This document shows, in pieces, positions 9,770-20,520 of a stretch of 21,528 bases of DNA. Where the stretch lies: contig NCSJ02000511.1 in the NCBI GenBank assembly GCA_002812745.2, positions 1 through 21,528 on the forward strand, written 5' to 3'. How positions within the stretch are numbered: position 1 is the first letter of the stretch; each line of letters starts with the position of its first letter. Under the pieces are notes generated by a model. It did no database searches. It had not been told where the DNA came from and saw only the letters and a program-made list of their open reading frames with translations. The stretch comes from Scytalidium lignicola. Its lineage: Eukaryota > Ascomycota > Leotiomycetes. A program made the translations under genes and the position numbers.

Positions 9770-12204
9770 TCATGAACGGCCTTTCGCTCTTCTCTTCGAC
9801 ACTGGTGTCCCATTCACTGGGGGCACGCGAGCAATCTTGCTACTCCTCACCCCTACTTTGACAGCAGTCTTCTTCGTTTCTACCTTTCCCCCCTTATCCT
9901 TGCCTGTTTCAGTTCGACTTTCAGTGGTTTGAAAGTCTTCCAGTCTCTCTGCCCAAGTCACCGTTTTTGCTTTATTTTTTTGTGATTTCTGGGTCTTCTG
10001 CTTCTGCTTCTCTTTCTCCTTCTCCTGCTCATACGTCTCTTTCATCTCCTTCAATTCTCGAAAGGCAGGGTCTATCCTTAAAAGTTGCTTTTCGACTGCC
10101 ATTCTGACCAGGACTTCCACGGCCGGTACAGAATCAGCTTTGTTCTTTCGCGTATTGACTCGGGTCAATGTGGCAACATGCTTTTCATCGTCTTTCCTTA
10201 ATGCAGCTACATTCTCACTATCCTGGCCTAATCGCCGGACTGGAATAAAGCTAGGCGCACTGGGAGGAGGCTTAACTACTGGTATTCGCGTTCGACCACT
10301 GCGCCGGGTAGACTGTGCTTCCCCATTTTCGTCCTCGCTTGTCGCTGCCTTACTTCGCTTTGAACGCTTCTTTGATGAAGGGCTTGAGCTCATGTCAAAC
10401 TCCTGAGCTTCTGGAGACTCAGGTATTTGGTTGGCCATAATTACGTCCATTATTATACTCATAGGAGAACTTGGCGCCGATGATTTCCTTTTTGTCACTT
10501 CTTTCTTCCCTTTTGCTTCCTTTGCGGCTTTCATCCTGGCGAGAAAGTCGTTCAGCAGATTCATGTCGGCATCGTCATGATTGTTATCATCATCAAATAA
10601 TGACGTGGTTGTGTCCAGTTCACGTTCCGGTGTTTCATTAACAGTCATCTCGGATGTGGTAGATTTGTTGATCGGACTCATGTCGTTAACAAAATCGTTC
10701 AAAGTCTCAGTATATTCCTCCGATTCAGCCACTGATTCCTCGTCAGAAGTCTCAGATACGTCATTTGGTTCCTCCTCGACTTCTAGGCTTGGTGAATCCG
10801 GTCCAAGGTCTCGATCTGGACTGCAATCTGTATTCAACGAGGTAAAGTCCACGGACTCGCCGTGGTCAGAAGATATAAGAGACACATCAGTGTTTACATC
10901 TTGATCAGCTGCTTCCTGATGGGGAGAGCTGATCGTTTCACACCTTGTTGGCACAGGGGAACAGCTTAGCTCTAACTCTACGGGCAATAATAATGCCGAA
11001 TCCGATGGACTTGGAGTATCTGACTCGTATTGAACTAATAAACTTGTTTGCTCGATTACCTCCTCATCTGGATTGTCGGATACAGGAGAGTAAGCTGGTT
11101 CATTCAGTGTCTTAATCTCGCCATCATCAATGGCGTTGGCATTCTGGGCGCCTCCATCGCTTCCCAGGCTACTCTCAATATCCGGACTCCTTGCTTCGGC
11201 TTGTGCTTCTGGGGTAGTTATGCTCGACCTACTCGCCTGGCCGATTCGCCTGGAGCTCCGACGTTGGCTCTTTCTTTCTTGTTTCTGTGGAGTTTCAATA
11301 GTGGATTCAACAGAGCTTGACTCCACAGTTGCCTCGATAGCCTCTTCCAAGGTTTGTTGCTCTTCTCCATTTACATCCACTAGTTTCTGGGGCAGAGCCG
11401 AAGATAGTTCCGGAACACCAATTTGTTCTGGTGTTGATCTCACTATTGCACATTCCTCGGGTGTTTGAATCTGATCAAGTCCTGATGTTCGGTCGATGGT
11501 GAGTCTTCGAAGGCTTCTCCTCGTAGATTTTCGTCTACGGTCTTTGCTAGGTGACTTCATGACTATTGGCTGAGCATTTGAAATAGCCTGTCGTAAAGCC
11601 TTTTTAGGTGTTATGACGTGGTTGGTATTCGTTCTCTTTCGTGGAACGAATTGCATAGGTTTAGAGCTATTGACTTCAACATCGTTCTTCGAATCGTTAC
11701 CACAGAGATCTGTAGGTTCGTCAGGCTGAAACACAGTGTTCGCTATAATAGTATTAGCACAATCTGTTTCAACGAGATTAGGTATATCTCATACCGTTCT
11801 TTTCGGCTAGAATTGCTCTAGTATTATTTGGTGAATGTTCGATTTTCTTCCATGGCGCGTTTCCTATGTTCTCTTTTACACCCAAAATGCGAACTCTCTT
11901 TCTGGAACCCGCTCCTTCTTTCTCCAGTTCTGCTCCTGCATCGCCATCATAGTGGTTTTCCTTATCTTTCTGCGATTTACCGCCCCTTTTCTTCCATATT
12001 TTATGACCATTCAACCGGGGAGTGCGTGCAGCAACTGGAACCTTTTCCCAGGCTCTTGCAACTCGATGCGGAGGCGGCGCGAAGGAATCTCTAGACACCT
12101 CCCTGATAATTAAATTAGTCTTTATATTCGAGATAGAAAGATAGAGAATCATGTTACAAGCTGGAGCTTGCTAGCTCTTTATTAAAGATGTCCCGTCGAG
12201 CCAT
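9770..12204 (-). CDS. Uncharacterised 775-aa basic/Ser-rich, probably nuclear protein, 3 exons
   Basis: Exons on the minus strand are 12204-12158, 12102-11795 and 11742-9770. The introns are 55 nt (donor GTAACA, acceptor TATCAG, branch-like GACTAAT) and 52 nt (donor GTATGA, branch-like GCTAAT, acceptor TATAG). Phases fit at both joins and give 775 residues. The ATG has A at -3 and the protein starts MARRDIFNKEL. I do not recognise a named family. The sequence shows many SP/TP sites, two copies of a basic motif RKSxRRSxRR (about residues 189-200 and 275-284), and a long acidic Ser/Thr-rich middle. A more conserved-looking C-terminal part has RRSGRTR near 596 and a Lys/Glu/Gln-rich probable helix near 678-706. 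KTVTW near 710 fits the RVxF-type PP1-docking consensus, and the tail is basic. These features suggest a phosphorylated chromatin or nuclear protein, which is inference only. It diverges from MRP10. The ORF is certain; the first exon is likely, not proven. Confidence 0.8.
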
Positions 12205-12575
12205 TCTAGATAATTCGCATTCCGCAACGCGAATAGATTCCTACTATCCTAGTAGCAATAACACTAGTTGGAATAATTTATCTCATCTAAGATAGATAGA
12301 AATTCTTAATAGAGTTATTTAAAGGTGTATTGCGTAAAGATGTGTATGATGTTAGTCGCGTGTCGAATTGAATAATGAGGGACAGGAACTGGTTTGTTTA
12401 CATTGTAGCAGATTGAGGTTAGGGGTGTCTTTGCCGGGTAGTAATACCACCATTCCCAATATAGACTAGCGCACTAATAATCTTGAAGCTTGAGGAGACG
12501 ACTCCAAAAGATTCAACATCGAGATCACAATTGCAATTGAGGTCGTAGAGATTGTAATTTCAAATATCTGACACC
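12205..12575. promoter_or_regulatory. Divergent promoter region, 775-aa gene / MRP10
   Basis: The 371 bp between two outward-facing start codons must hold both upstream regions. A CCAAT box is visible at 12456-12460 on the plus strand, about 116 bp before the MRP10 ATG. No clear TATA box was found. Shared control is inference from layout. Confidence 0.5.
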
Positions 12576-12981
12576 ATGCCGCCGAAGGGAGCATCCACCA
12601 AGATAACGCCTATGCGTTTACCTCCTCTACCTAAACTGCGAGTACGCAGGCCAAATCAATCAGAAGCAAACCCTTGTTTGGCGATCATGAGTTCTGTCCT
12701 AAGTATATCTCCCATCGTCAGTTCTTGATGTCTCAAAGCACTGACAAGATTCCAGCCTGCTGGGCATCAGCTGGATATAATGTTGCTGGCTGCGCCGCTT
12801 TAGAATCCCAACTACGAGCCTGTATGGATGTACCCGTAAGTCATACCATTTTGCTTTGATCATGGCTTGAAGACTGATTGTAATACTTTTTCAGCGACCT
12901 CAACAACAAAAGAAAAATACAATTAATTACCACTTGTCTCGAATGTATCCGAAGATTGTGGGACCGAGGAAGCGGAAGTAA
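12576..12981 (+). CDS. MRP10: Mitochondrial small-subunit ribosomal protein Mrp10/mS37 (twin CX9C)
   Basis: Exons are 12576-12702, 12756-12835 and 12895-12981, giving 97 aa; yeast Mrp10 is of similar length (about 95 aa). The introns are 53 nt (GTATAT...TTCCAG, branch CACTGAC) and 59 nt (GTAAGT...TTTCAG). The start has an ideal A at -3. The N-terminal segment MRLPPLPKLRVRRP matches the family's Pro/basic stretch. Cysteines at 34/44 and 55/65 form two CX9C motifs, the CHCH fold that is oxidised through Mia40/Erv1 in the intermembrane space. The C-terminal NTINYHLSRMYPKIVGPRKR segment is typical of the family. The protein is a component of the mitoribosomal small subunit. Unspliced reading hits a stop soon after the first exon, so both introns are needed. 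Identification rests on recognised family motifs. Confidence 0.93.
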
Positions 12982-13588
12982 GCTATGAGTTTAGGGCTGG
13001 AACGTGTAGGATTTATGAGCTGTGTTGAGAGACACTAGATCACTTGGTGCTTTGGCGGAGTCTATGTAAGAATAGAACATTGTAACGGTCTTCGTGGGAC
13101 AGCATTTACGGCGCATATGGAGGGTCATCAAGATATGTCTAGAGGAATAAAGAATATATTCTAGCAAAGCAATATTACTCCCGAAAGCTTCTATCCCAAC
13201 TAGAGTGAAAATACTAGATACTTGCATTTTTAAAGTTTGCAAAGTCTAGCAGATAAGATATTGTGCATCGCCGAATGCTATTGTTTAACATAGAACTTCC
13301 TCGTGGATCCATATCATCAAGAAGTGACGCCGATCCACCCAACCCCTCCCCTTTGGAGCAATGCAGGCAAGAGAAAGGAAAAATTAAAGCAGCCATAATC
13401 AACTCCGATGAACGCGAAGAAGTCAAAATCCTATCATGATCCACTCTGATCCCCCTGTTCAAAAATCATCTGAAACATTCCAATCATAATTTGCAATCCA
13501 TGGATGCTAGTGGTGTCGTCAAATATGCCTTATATAGATCAACTCCTCCAGCCATGCGTAACTTTGAATAATAAATGCTCTGAAACAA
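12982..13588. other. Convergent intergenic region, MRP10 / CDC24
   Basis: This is the 3' flank of both genes. A plus-strand AATAAA at 13146-13151, 165 nt past the MRP10 stop, is a candidate polyadenylation signal. Two ORFs of about 80 codons (12991-13242 and 13214-13462, minus) show no domain and overlap the expected 3' ends. Confidence 0.5.
13146..13151 (+). terminator. Candidate MRP10 polyadenylation signal
   Basis: AATAAA lies 165 nt downstream of the MRP10 stop. Fungal signals are loose, so this is only suggestive. Confidence 0.35.
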
Positions 13589-16500
13589 CTAGTTACCAAC
13601 ACTGAGACAGAAAAGCTCAATCTCGCCAAGTTGCCCGTTATGGTATTGTTGCTTCTGCGCCTCCCGCCATTCCTGGAACGCGATCTGTATGTCATCGTCG
13701 GACTCTATGGTAACGAAATCTCCATCCTCATCTCGGTATCGCAATCTCATTGTACCCTTGGCAATGGCGCTTGTAGAAAATCTCCCAATTTTTGCGTCAA
13801 TGCGATCGATGAGAGACTGATAAGTAATGTTAAATGGTACAACGAGTGTAACATAGTTGCCATCACAGTTAACTTTGACTTTGAGCTGAGTTGGAAGCGG
13901 AAGATCACCATCTCCTGCTGTCTGGTTAACTAAGGGGGGTGACATCCCTCGGCTGTCTGCCGATGACATGGGAATTTGGCTTGAGTTGCTTCGTGTGTAC
14001 CCTGGCGCATTATACTGATTCGCTTGTGCGAGACGCTCTCTCTGAATGCCAGGTGATTGGGTGTTTGCTCTCAATGGCAGGCTATTAGGAGAATTAGTTT
14101 GGGAGCGTGGAATGCTGTTGTCATAGGCAGGATGTAGGTGAGCCGGAATGCCTGGGACAGCAGGTACTGAACCTCCTCCACTGGGAAGTCGACGGCCGCC
14201 AGTCTGGGCGTTGATATCAGGGGTGCTGTAAGATCGGCTTCTCTGAGCTGCTGCATTATTCTGGCTTGATTGAGAAGCCATGGCAGGTAGTGAAGGGCGC
14301 TGAGGAGTCCGGCCATTCATCTGGTAGGCATTGAAAGATGCGTTAAGCGAATTCTGGCTCTCTCGGGACGGTACTCGTGCTAAAGCCGGTGCTGTATAAC
14401 GCATATTTTCATCCCAAGACCCTTTAGGTGTCCCTTGTCTCGGGAAAGGATACATGTTATTCATAGAGGGCGTTGCACTGCTCCTCGATGATGCCGGTGA
14501 TTCGGCAACAGGAGAGAAGTACGAATCACCCCCACGTTGACCTGGGGAGGGAATTGGCTGAGTTTGCAAACTCAGTGGAGGCCCCACCGCCATGGGGAAT
14601 CGAGGAGGTGGTCCCTTTACAATTCCTGATAAAGACTGAGAGCTCTCGGTAATTGATCTGGCACGGAGATTAGTATTAGATAAATTCCGTGGCATCTCGC
14701 TCTGTGTTGGTGGTGGAGGCTCGTCATCATCGTCGTCGTCATCATCTTGTGCATAAGGATTCGGAATATTTGGGGTCTGGTCCCGCATCCAGGCGAATTC
14801 AGTTGGCTGTGCATCGGGGCTAGCAGCTCCTAGAACCGTGGCATGCTCCTTTCGTTGTGCATCAATACCATTATACCACTTCTTCATCATCTCCTCGTTC
14901 GAAAATCGGACAATGAAATTTTCAACACCAGGATCTCCTTTCCAGAAAATCTGCACTTGGTAGGAGCCTAGGTAATGTTAGTTAAGCACTTGCTCAAAAT
15001 ATGAGAGATAGTCCAACCTTGCTTGCTCAAAGATAACACTTCGGTTACGTTCGTCATGAAGATTCTTCCCTTCAACTGCAATTTTGCATTTTTATTGGGC
15101 TCTCTTTTCTTATCCATTTTCGCTTTCTTGTCTTTCTGTCCTCCCATAAGCTTATCTTTGGATTTATTGGGATTGAGCTCCTTGCAACATAACAGAATGC
15201 GCTCAAAAAGATATATAGAATACTAGGACATAAATGTCAGTATAGCAATAGACATTTGATACTTGGGCATCTTGATTGTAGCGCAAAGTCTCCAATTCCA
15301 ACTTTCCCAAGAGCAAAGAAACAGGTGCTTACCTCTTTCGGAATATCACTTTTACCAGTTATTACAGGGAAATGACCATGAAGTAGCAATTCACCAAAAT
15401 GGTCAACCCGGTGATTCTTCCAGTCATCTACTCTATTAACAAGGTCGATAAGAGCTTCGCCTCTCAGTTCTCGATCGACGGCGTCATTAGCTTGTTTCAG
15501 TACTCTATTCGCAGCTTGGATACCCGCGGTCAAGTCCGCTTTCGTCTCTTCATCTGCTCCGGTCTTATCCCGAATTTCCTAGTGCTAATAAGTACTTGCT
15601 TCATACAGAATTGCTATACCAGAGGCCATACCTTTAACAGTAATGGGTACTTGACCAACCGTTGCATAGGCTTAAGTAGGAAACCATCTAATGTATTAAA
15701 ATCTACAACCACAGGGTGATCTGCCTTGGTAATCTTATCAAACTCTCTCATAGCAACACTAGCAGCCTTGCGCTGATTGGCTATGAAAGGTTCATATATA
15801 CCAAAGGACTCCTCGTGGGTGACAAACGGCTGGCCCCATTCTTGTTTCGAGTCTGCTTGTGAATTCGTTGTCTCGATTCGGATGAGAAATCTTCTTTGAA
15901 AGTCCAGGATCGCATTAATATTGAGGAAGATGTCGTGCACCACATCACCTGGAATAACTCCTTTCTGTTCTATTACCCTTTTGAGTTCATGTAAATTTTC
16001 AAGATCTTGGACATATTTGCGTTCGGTGTCGACCAGTTCTCGAACCACATGATCTCTATAGCTCATTTGCGATCCCGGCGCAGCATTTGATTGAGTGGCC
16101 TCATTTGTACCAGTTTTCAAAAGTAACCCCTTTTCGCCAGCCTTATCGAGAACAAAATTGATGACTTGTGTAACCTGGATAGAAAGGAGGTAAGTATCTT
16201 AACACATTAGATGGTGCTGATTATGGATGGCAGTGAAATCAGAGAGACCCTTGAATCACACAAAGCCAGCAGTCTAGATTACTGCTCTGCGGGCACACTT
16301 GTGCCTATTCTTCAACCCCTAAAGAGACTGGTGTCTTCAAATGGCTCTAAGTCGTTGAAGGATCTATAAACCTTGTTGCCCCTTGGCTTGACGAAGCACA
16401 GCTTCACCATGACTGTTTAGGAGCTGAATAAAGAGATAAACGCGTAACATACTTTCACAAAGCCAGTAGTATCGTCTCCGAAGAGATCCGTCAGAGCAAA

Positions 16501-17085
16501 GCAATCCTCAGATGGTATCTTCAACTCCTTTAAGCACGCTTCGTAGAATTTGAATGCAGCAAACTTTGGTCTCTTCGCTTCTGAGACTGAATCATCGATT
16601 CGGAGTGGTTCAGACGGTTGGAGCGAATTGTATATAGTTAATAACGGAGTTCCTTTACGCAAGCAGGACCATAGAGCGGTAACGGGGTCCTCGGCGTTGT
16701 TGTCCAAATCAGATAAATGGCGGTCGAAGTCAGGAACTTGTGCCAAGCGCTGAATTAGATTCACACAAATCTGATATAAAGATCTCGAGGCATCGGCCCT
16801 TTGATTGATGATGTTGTTTGTCGCAATAACCTGCCCATTGCTTGGTGGTTGTATAGATGTCGCAGAGGTATTCGTTGATGATAGCGACGTCGTGGACGCC
16901 GAAGTAAGTGCAGTCGTCCCCGACACCTGGGAAGATCTCGAACTATGGCTCATAGTTTGGCTTAAACCGTGGACACTTTCTGTGTTGGTTCTCGTTTGGT
17001 AAACAGGTGCGGTATTCGTTCTCGTTAGCGGTGGTGGTGCTCCATAAGGATTCGCCATCTGCATGGCAACCCTGCCTGATGACAT
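13589..17085 (-). CDS. CDC24: Cdc24 guanine nucleotide exchange factor for Cdc42
   Basis: Exons (minus) are 17085-16453, 16174-15632, 15578-15333, 15222-15018 and 14967-13589; introns are 278, 53, 110 and 50 nt. All phases fit and give 1001 aa. Order: a polar N-terminus; a CH-like domain (about 110-230, split by intron 1 after GDDTTGFVK); a DH/RhoGEF domain (about 248-440) with YRDHVVRELVDTERKYVQDL and LLKPMQRLVKYPLLLKEI, the latter split by intron 2; a PH domain (about 460-600) with YLFERILLCCKELNPNK; a long Pro/Ser/Gln linker with eight consecutive Asp; and a C-terminal PB1 domain (904-1001) whose OPCA-type acidic motif is near DEDGDFVTIESDDD. Family knowledge: it loads Cdc42 with GTP at polarity sites and binds Bem1 through PB1. 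The donor of intron 4 (GTTGGA) is weak but its phase and the homology fit. The ATG is the first in frame, with a poor -3 context, so a small upstream exon cannot be excluded. Confidence 0.93.
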
Positions 17086-17672
17086 GAGTTTTGGCGACGA
17101 CAACAACACAACTCTGTATCAGCATCCAACGTCGGCTTGTATCATGCAGTCTCTTGTAGATAGTGAAGTTGAGAAGAGAATTGACCTCGTCGGCGGTTGT
17201 GGGGGGTCGTTGTCATGACTTTGGTTGGCCCTGATCTTGTCTCAGGAGCAGTTATGCGAATCCGCGCTAAAACTGGACCCTTGTTACAACTTAATAGCTG
17301 CGATATTGACGTGCAATAGCAATCAGCCGGAAGCGACCAAGTAATTCCTGGTCTTCGCTATAGATCGCGATATTCAATCAACCTCCCCCCAACGTCGTCT
17401 TCAACTCGATCCACGCTCGTGTGCTGGATTTTTAAATATCATTGATGACGGTTCGCGACGTGCTCCTCCAATCCCGCCACCAACTTCCCGCCACAATCTG
17501 GATTACCGATAACTAAGAAGTTCTACCGAGACCAAGAAGCGGCCTCAACGATAGTTCAACATAAGACAGCCTTGTGACAGGGATCGCGTGGAAGTGATCT
17601 ATTCAGTTTTGACACGGCACCAACTGTTCTTGCTTCATCATTCTGCGCCATTCCTCGGAAGATATTTGCGTC
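17086..17672. promoter_or_regulatory. Divergent promoter region, CDC24 / F-box-WD gene
   Basis: 587 bp lie between the two start codons. A plus-strand CCAAT at 17468-17472 is followed at once by two CCCGCCAC-type elements (about 17474-17495). Joint regulation is not shown by the sequence. A small upstream CDC24 exon could also lie here. Confidence 0.45.
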
Positions 17673-20520
17673 ATGTCGTCTTTTGAGCAATCCACCCAAG
17701 ATGAAGGCTACAGCGAAGACCCGTTGACTGTCTCTGCGGAGTCTGGAAGCATACCGACCTGGATGTCGAGCATACCTATCTCACAAAGGACACGTACGTG
17801 GTTGAGGAGCTGATTTTGCATTTCGCATTGCTAACAATGTATTGGTAGAATATGTCATGAGCTTGCTCGACCAACTACCTACTTCTGAAGTTTGCGAGAT
17901 TGTTCGTCGTTTGCGGCCGCGACTTTACATCGATTTCTTCCAATACTTGCCGCCTGAAGTTTGCTTAAGGATATTAAGTTTCCTAGATCCTGTCTCGTTG
18001 ATTAATACTGCTCGAGCATGTCGAGAGTGGAATTACTTGGCACTGGACCGGAAACTCTGGGAGCACTTATACCACCTGGAAGGTTTTAGAGTTATACAAA
18101 CAGAGGTTCAGAAGTTTGAAGATGCTCTCAACTTAGGACCATCATTTACAAGATCTAGGTTGGAAAGTGAAAATAGCGAGTATGCTAACAAACGGCGAGC
18201 CGTGCCACAACGAATGTCATTGGCTGTTCATCCCGACGGTGATTTCGAAATGCCTGATGCAGATGTTTTAAATACAAAGCAAGAGTCTATTTTTGGACCC
18301 TCATCTAGAGAAAAGCTCGCGCTGAAAGGGAAGGAAGTTGACACAGACGAGGTAATGGAGGAATCTTCGTATGTGGCGGAAAAGCCGAACCTGAAATTCT
18401 CGCGATCCCCCCAATATCCAAGGACCCAACGTTCTGCAATCACACAGCAAGTTCGAAATGCAGGTTTGCCATCACATTCATCCAACTTAGCGGTTTATGA
18501 TAGGAGTGACAGCAAACTAAAATTAAACTGGAATTATATTTATTCACAAAGGAGAAGGCTAGAAGCCAACTGGGAGGCCGAAAAATATACCAACTTTCAG
18601 TTACCACATCCAAGGCATCCAGAGGATGCGCACTTAGAATGTATTTACACAATCCAACACTCTGGGAAATACTTAGTTAGTGGAAGCCGTGATAAGACTG
18701 TGCGGATATGGGATCTCGACACACGACGACTAGTCCGGCAACCTTTACGTGCACATTCTGGCTCTGTTCTATGTCTTCAATTTGACGCGGATCCTGAGGA
18801 GGATATCATAGTGTCCGGAAGCAGTGATGCTACTGTAGCTATATGGAAGTTCTCTACGGGTCAGGTTATACAACGACTTCGAAAGGCTCACCGGGAATCA
18901 GTTCTGAATGTAAGATTTGATAAGCGTGTCCTTGTTACTTGCTCGAAGGATAAGACGATTAAGATCTTCAATCGGAGGCCTCTGAACCCTGGAGACATTG
19001 GCTACTCAAATTCATTCGAAGCCGTTAACCCGGTACCAACATATTTGAATAACTACGGCTTTCCCTCTTCTCCATCTGCAGGCCTTCCCATCAAGCCTCC
19101 ATATACTATGATTGGTTGTCTGGAAGGCCACAATGCTGCTGTGAATGCCGTTCAAATCTATGGAGATGAAGTTGTCTCTGCTTCTGGCGATCGCACTGTC
19201 AAAGTTTGGAACTGGCCAGAACAAACGTGTACGCGCACGTTAATTGGCCATCTGAAGGGCATCGCATGTGTTCAGTATGATGGTCGCCGTATAGTGAGTG
19301 GTAGCAGTGATAATGAAGTCAAGGTGTTTGACAAAGAATCTGGGCTAGAAGTGGCCAGCCTTCGGGCTCATACCAACCTTGTTCGCACAGTTCAGGCAGG
19401 ATTTGGGGATCTCCCGTACAGTGCAGAAGAGGATAAAGAGGATGCGAAACTCGTTGATTCCGAATATTTTAGAGCTCTCGATTCCGGTTCACTACCTCGT
19501 GTGCAAGCACGCCGGGGCAGACCAAGGAATGCAGGATCCAGAAAACCGGAAGATATCACTGCTTATGGTGCAAAATTACCTCCAGGCGGCGGCGGTGGTA
19601 GATTTGGTCGTATTGTTTCAGGATCTTATGACGAGACCGTTATAATATGGAGAAGAGACAAAGAAGGGGTGTGGAAAGCCCAGCACATCTTGAGGCAAGA
19701 AGATGCTATGGTATCAGCTGCGAGGGCAATCTCGCCCATCAGGTTCACGCTCAACACAAACGCTCCTCAAAATATTCAGTCTATGAACACAGATATAGGA
19801 ACGCAAGGCCAGTTTTCAACGGCAAATATCAATGCATCCAACGCTCCATTCGCTCCAGGATCTCAGGAATTTTATCATTATATCATCGACATCACAATAC
19901 CTCAAGGTGTTACCGCATTACGGCGGGCGCTTCATGACTACCCACAAATCATGCAATATCCATATCTCGCAGCATCAATATCTCAACTTCCACCAAGTCA
20001 GAGGCTATTGATGACTGCTGCAATCGATGCTAGAATTGCCTCACGTGGTGCTCAGCGAGCCAACAATGTCGAGGCAAGCACAAGTCAACAAGCAGGAACA
20101 GGAACTTCGCATTCCTCTACATTGCTACAAGGCCAAGCTCAGGCACAGGCACAGGCACAGGCACAGGCTGAAGCTCAAGCGGGCCCTGCAAATACTGGCT
20201 CTGTCGCAGCAATCCATCCCCATCTCGCAGCTGCATCTGCAGGACCAGCGCCTCCATCTGCAGGACCAACGGTACCTGACCCCCAGCTCCTGCCGCAGCC
20301 ACACGCACAGCCACCACAGCCTCAACCAGCCCCTCACCACCACCATGCACAACATCACGCCCCAGCAATCCCCACCAACATGTCGCGAGTATTTAAGCTA
20401 CAATTTGATGCCCGACGCATCATCTGCTGCAGCCAGACGCCCGTGATTGTGGGTTGGGACTTTGCCAATGGTGATGAGCAGATTATTGAGGCAAGTCGAT
20501 TTTTTGCCCCAATTGAGTAA
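17673..20520 (+). CDS. fwd-1: F-box/WD40-repeat SCF ubiquitin-ligase adaptor, FWD-1-like
   Basis: Exons are 17673-17793 and 17849-20520, joined across a 55-nt intron (donor GTACGT, branch GCTAAC, acceptor GGTAG), giving 930 aa. Residues 41-68 look like the dimerisation D domain found before the F-box in beta-TrCP-type proteins. The F-box is about 69-117 (YLPPEVCLRILSFLDPVSL). After a polar linker come the pre-WD segment (KLNWNYIYSQRRRLEANW) and WD repeats from about 304 (SGSRDKTVRIWD, SGSSDATVAIW, CSKDKTIKIF, SASGDRTVKVW, SGSSDNEVKVF, SGSYDETVIIW). A last blade sits at about 885-925 (VFKLQFDARRIICCS). About 225 residues of low-complexity QA/PQ/His-rich sequence separate the last two blades. 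Family knowledge: such proteins bind Skp1 through the F-box and present phosphorylated substrates; Neurospora FWD-1 degrades the clock protein FRQ. The FWD-1 assignment over the Met30/SconB branch rests on remembered overall order and is moderate. It diverges from CDC24. Confidence 0.9.
20140..20169 (+). repeat. In-frame CAGGCA hexamer repeat coding Gln-Ala
   Basis: About five CAGGCA units in the F-box/WD gene encode alternating Gln-Ala within the insertion before the last WD blade. The unit keeps the frame, so length changes would alter only the number of Gln-Ala pairs. Confidence 0.9.

Noticed and set aside
10140..11468. Plus-strand ORFs opposite the 775-aa gene
   Set aside because: They are antisense shadows of a long, Ser/Glu-rich coding exon with no protein-like features.
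14617..14814. Alternate-frame ORFs over the Cdc24 linker
   Set aside because: Cdc24 phase and domain order account for this sequence fully.
19647..20446. Alternate-frame ORFs inside the F-box/WD gene
   Set aside because: They are shadows of repeat-rich coding sequence, lying in the insertion that is already explained by the main frame.
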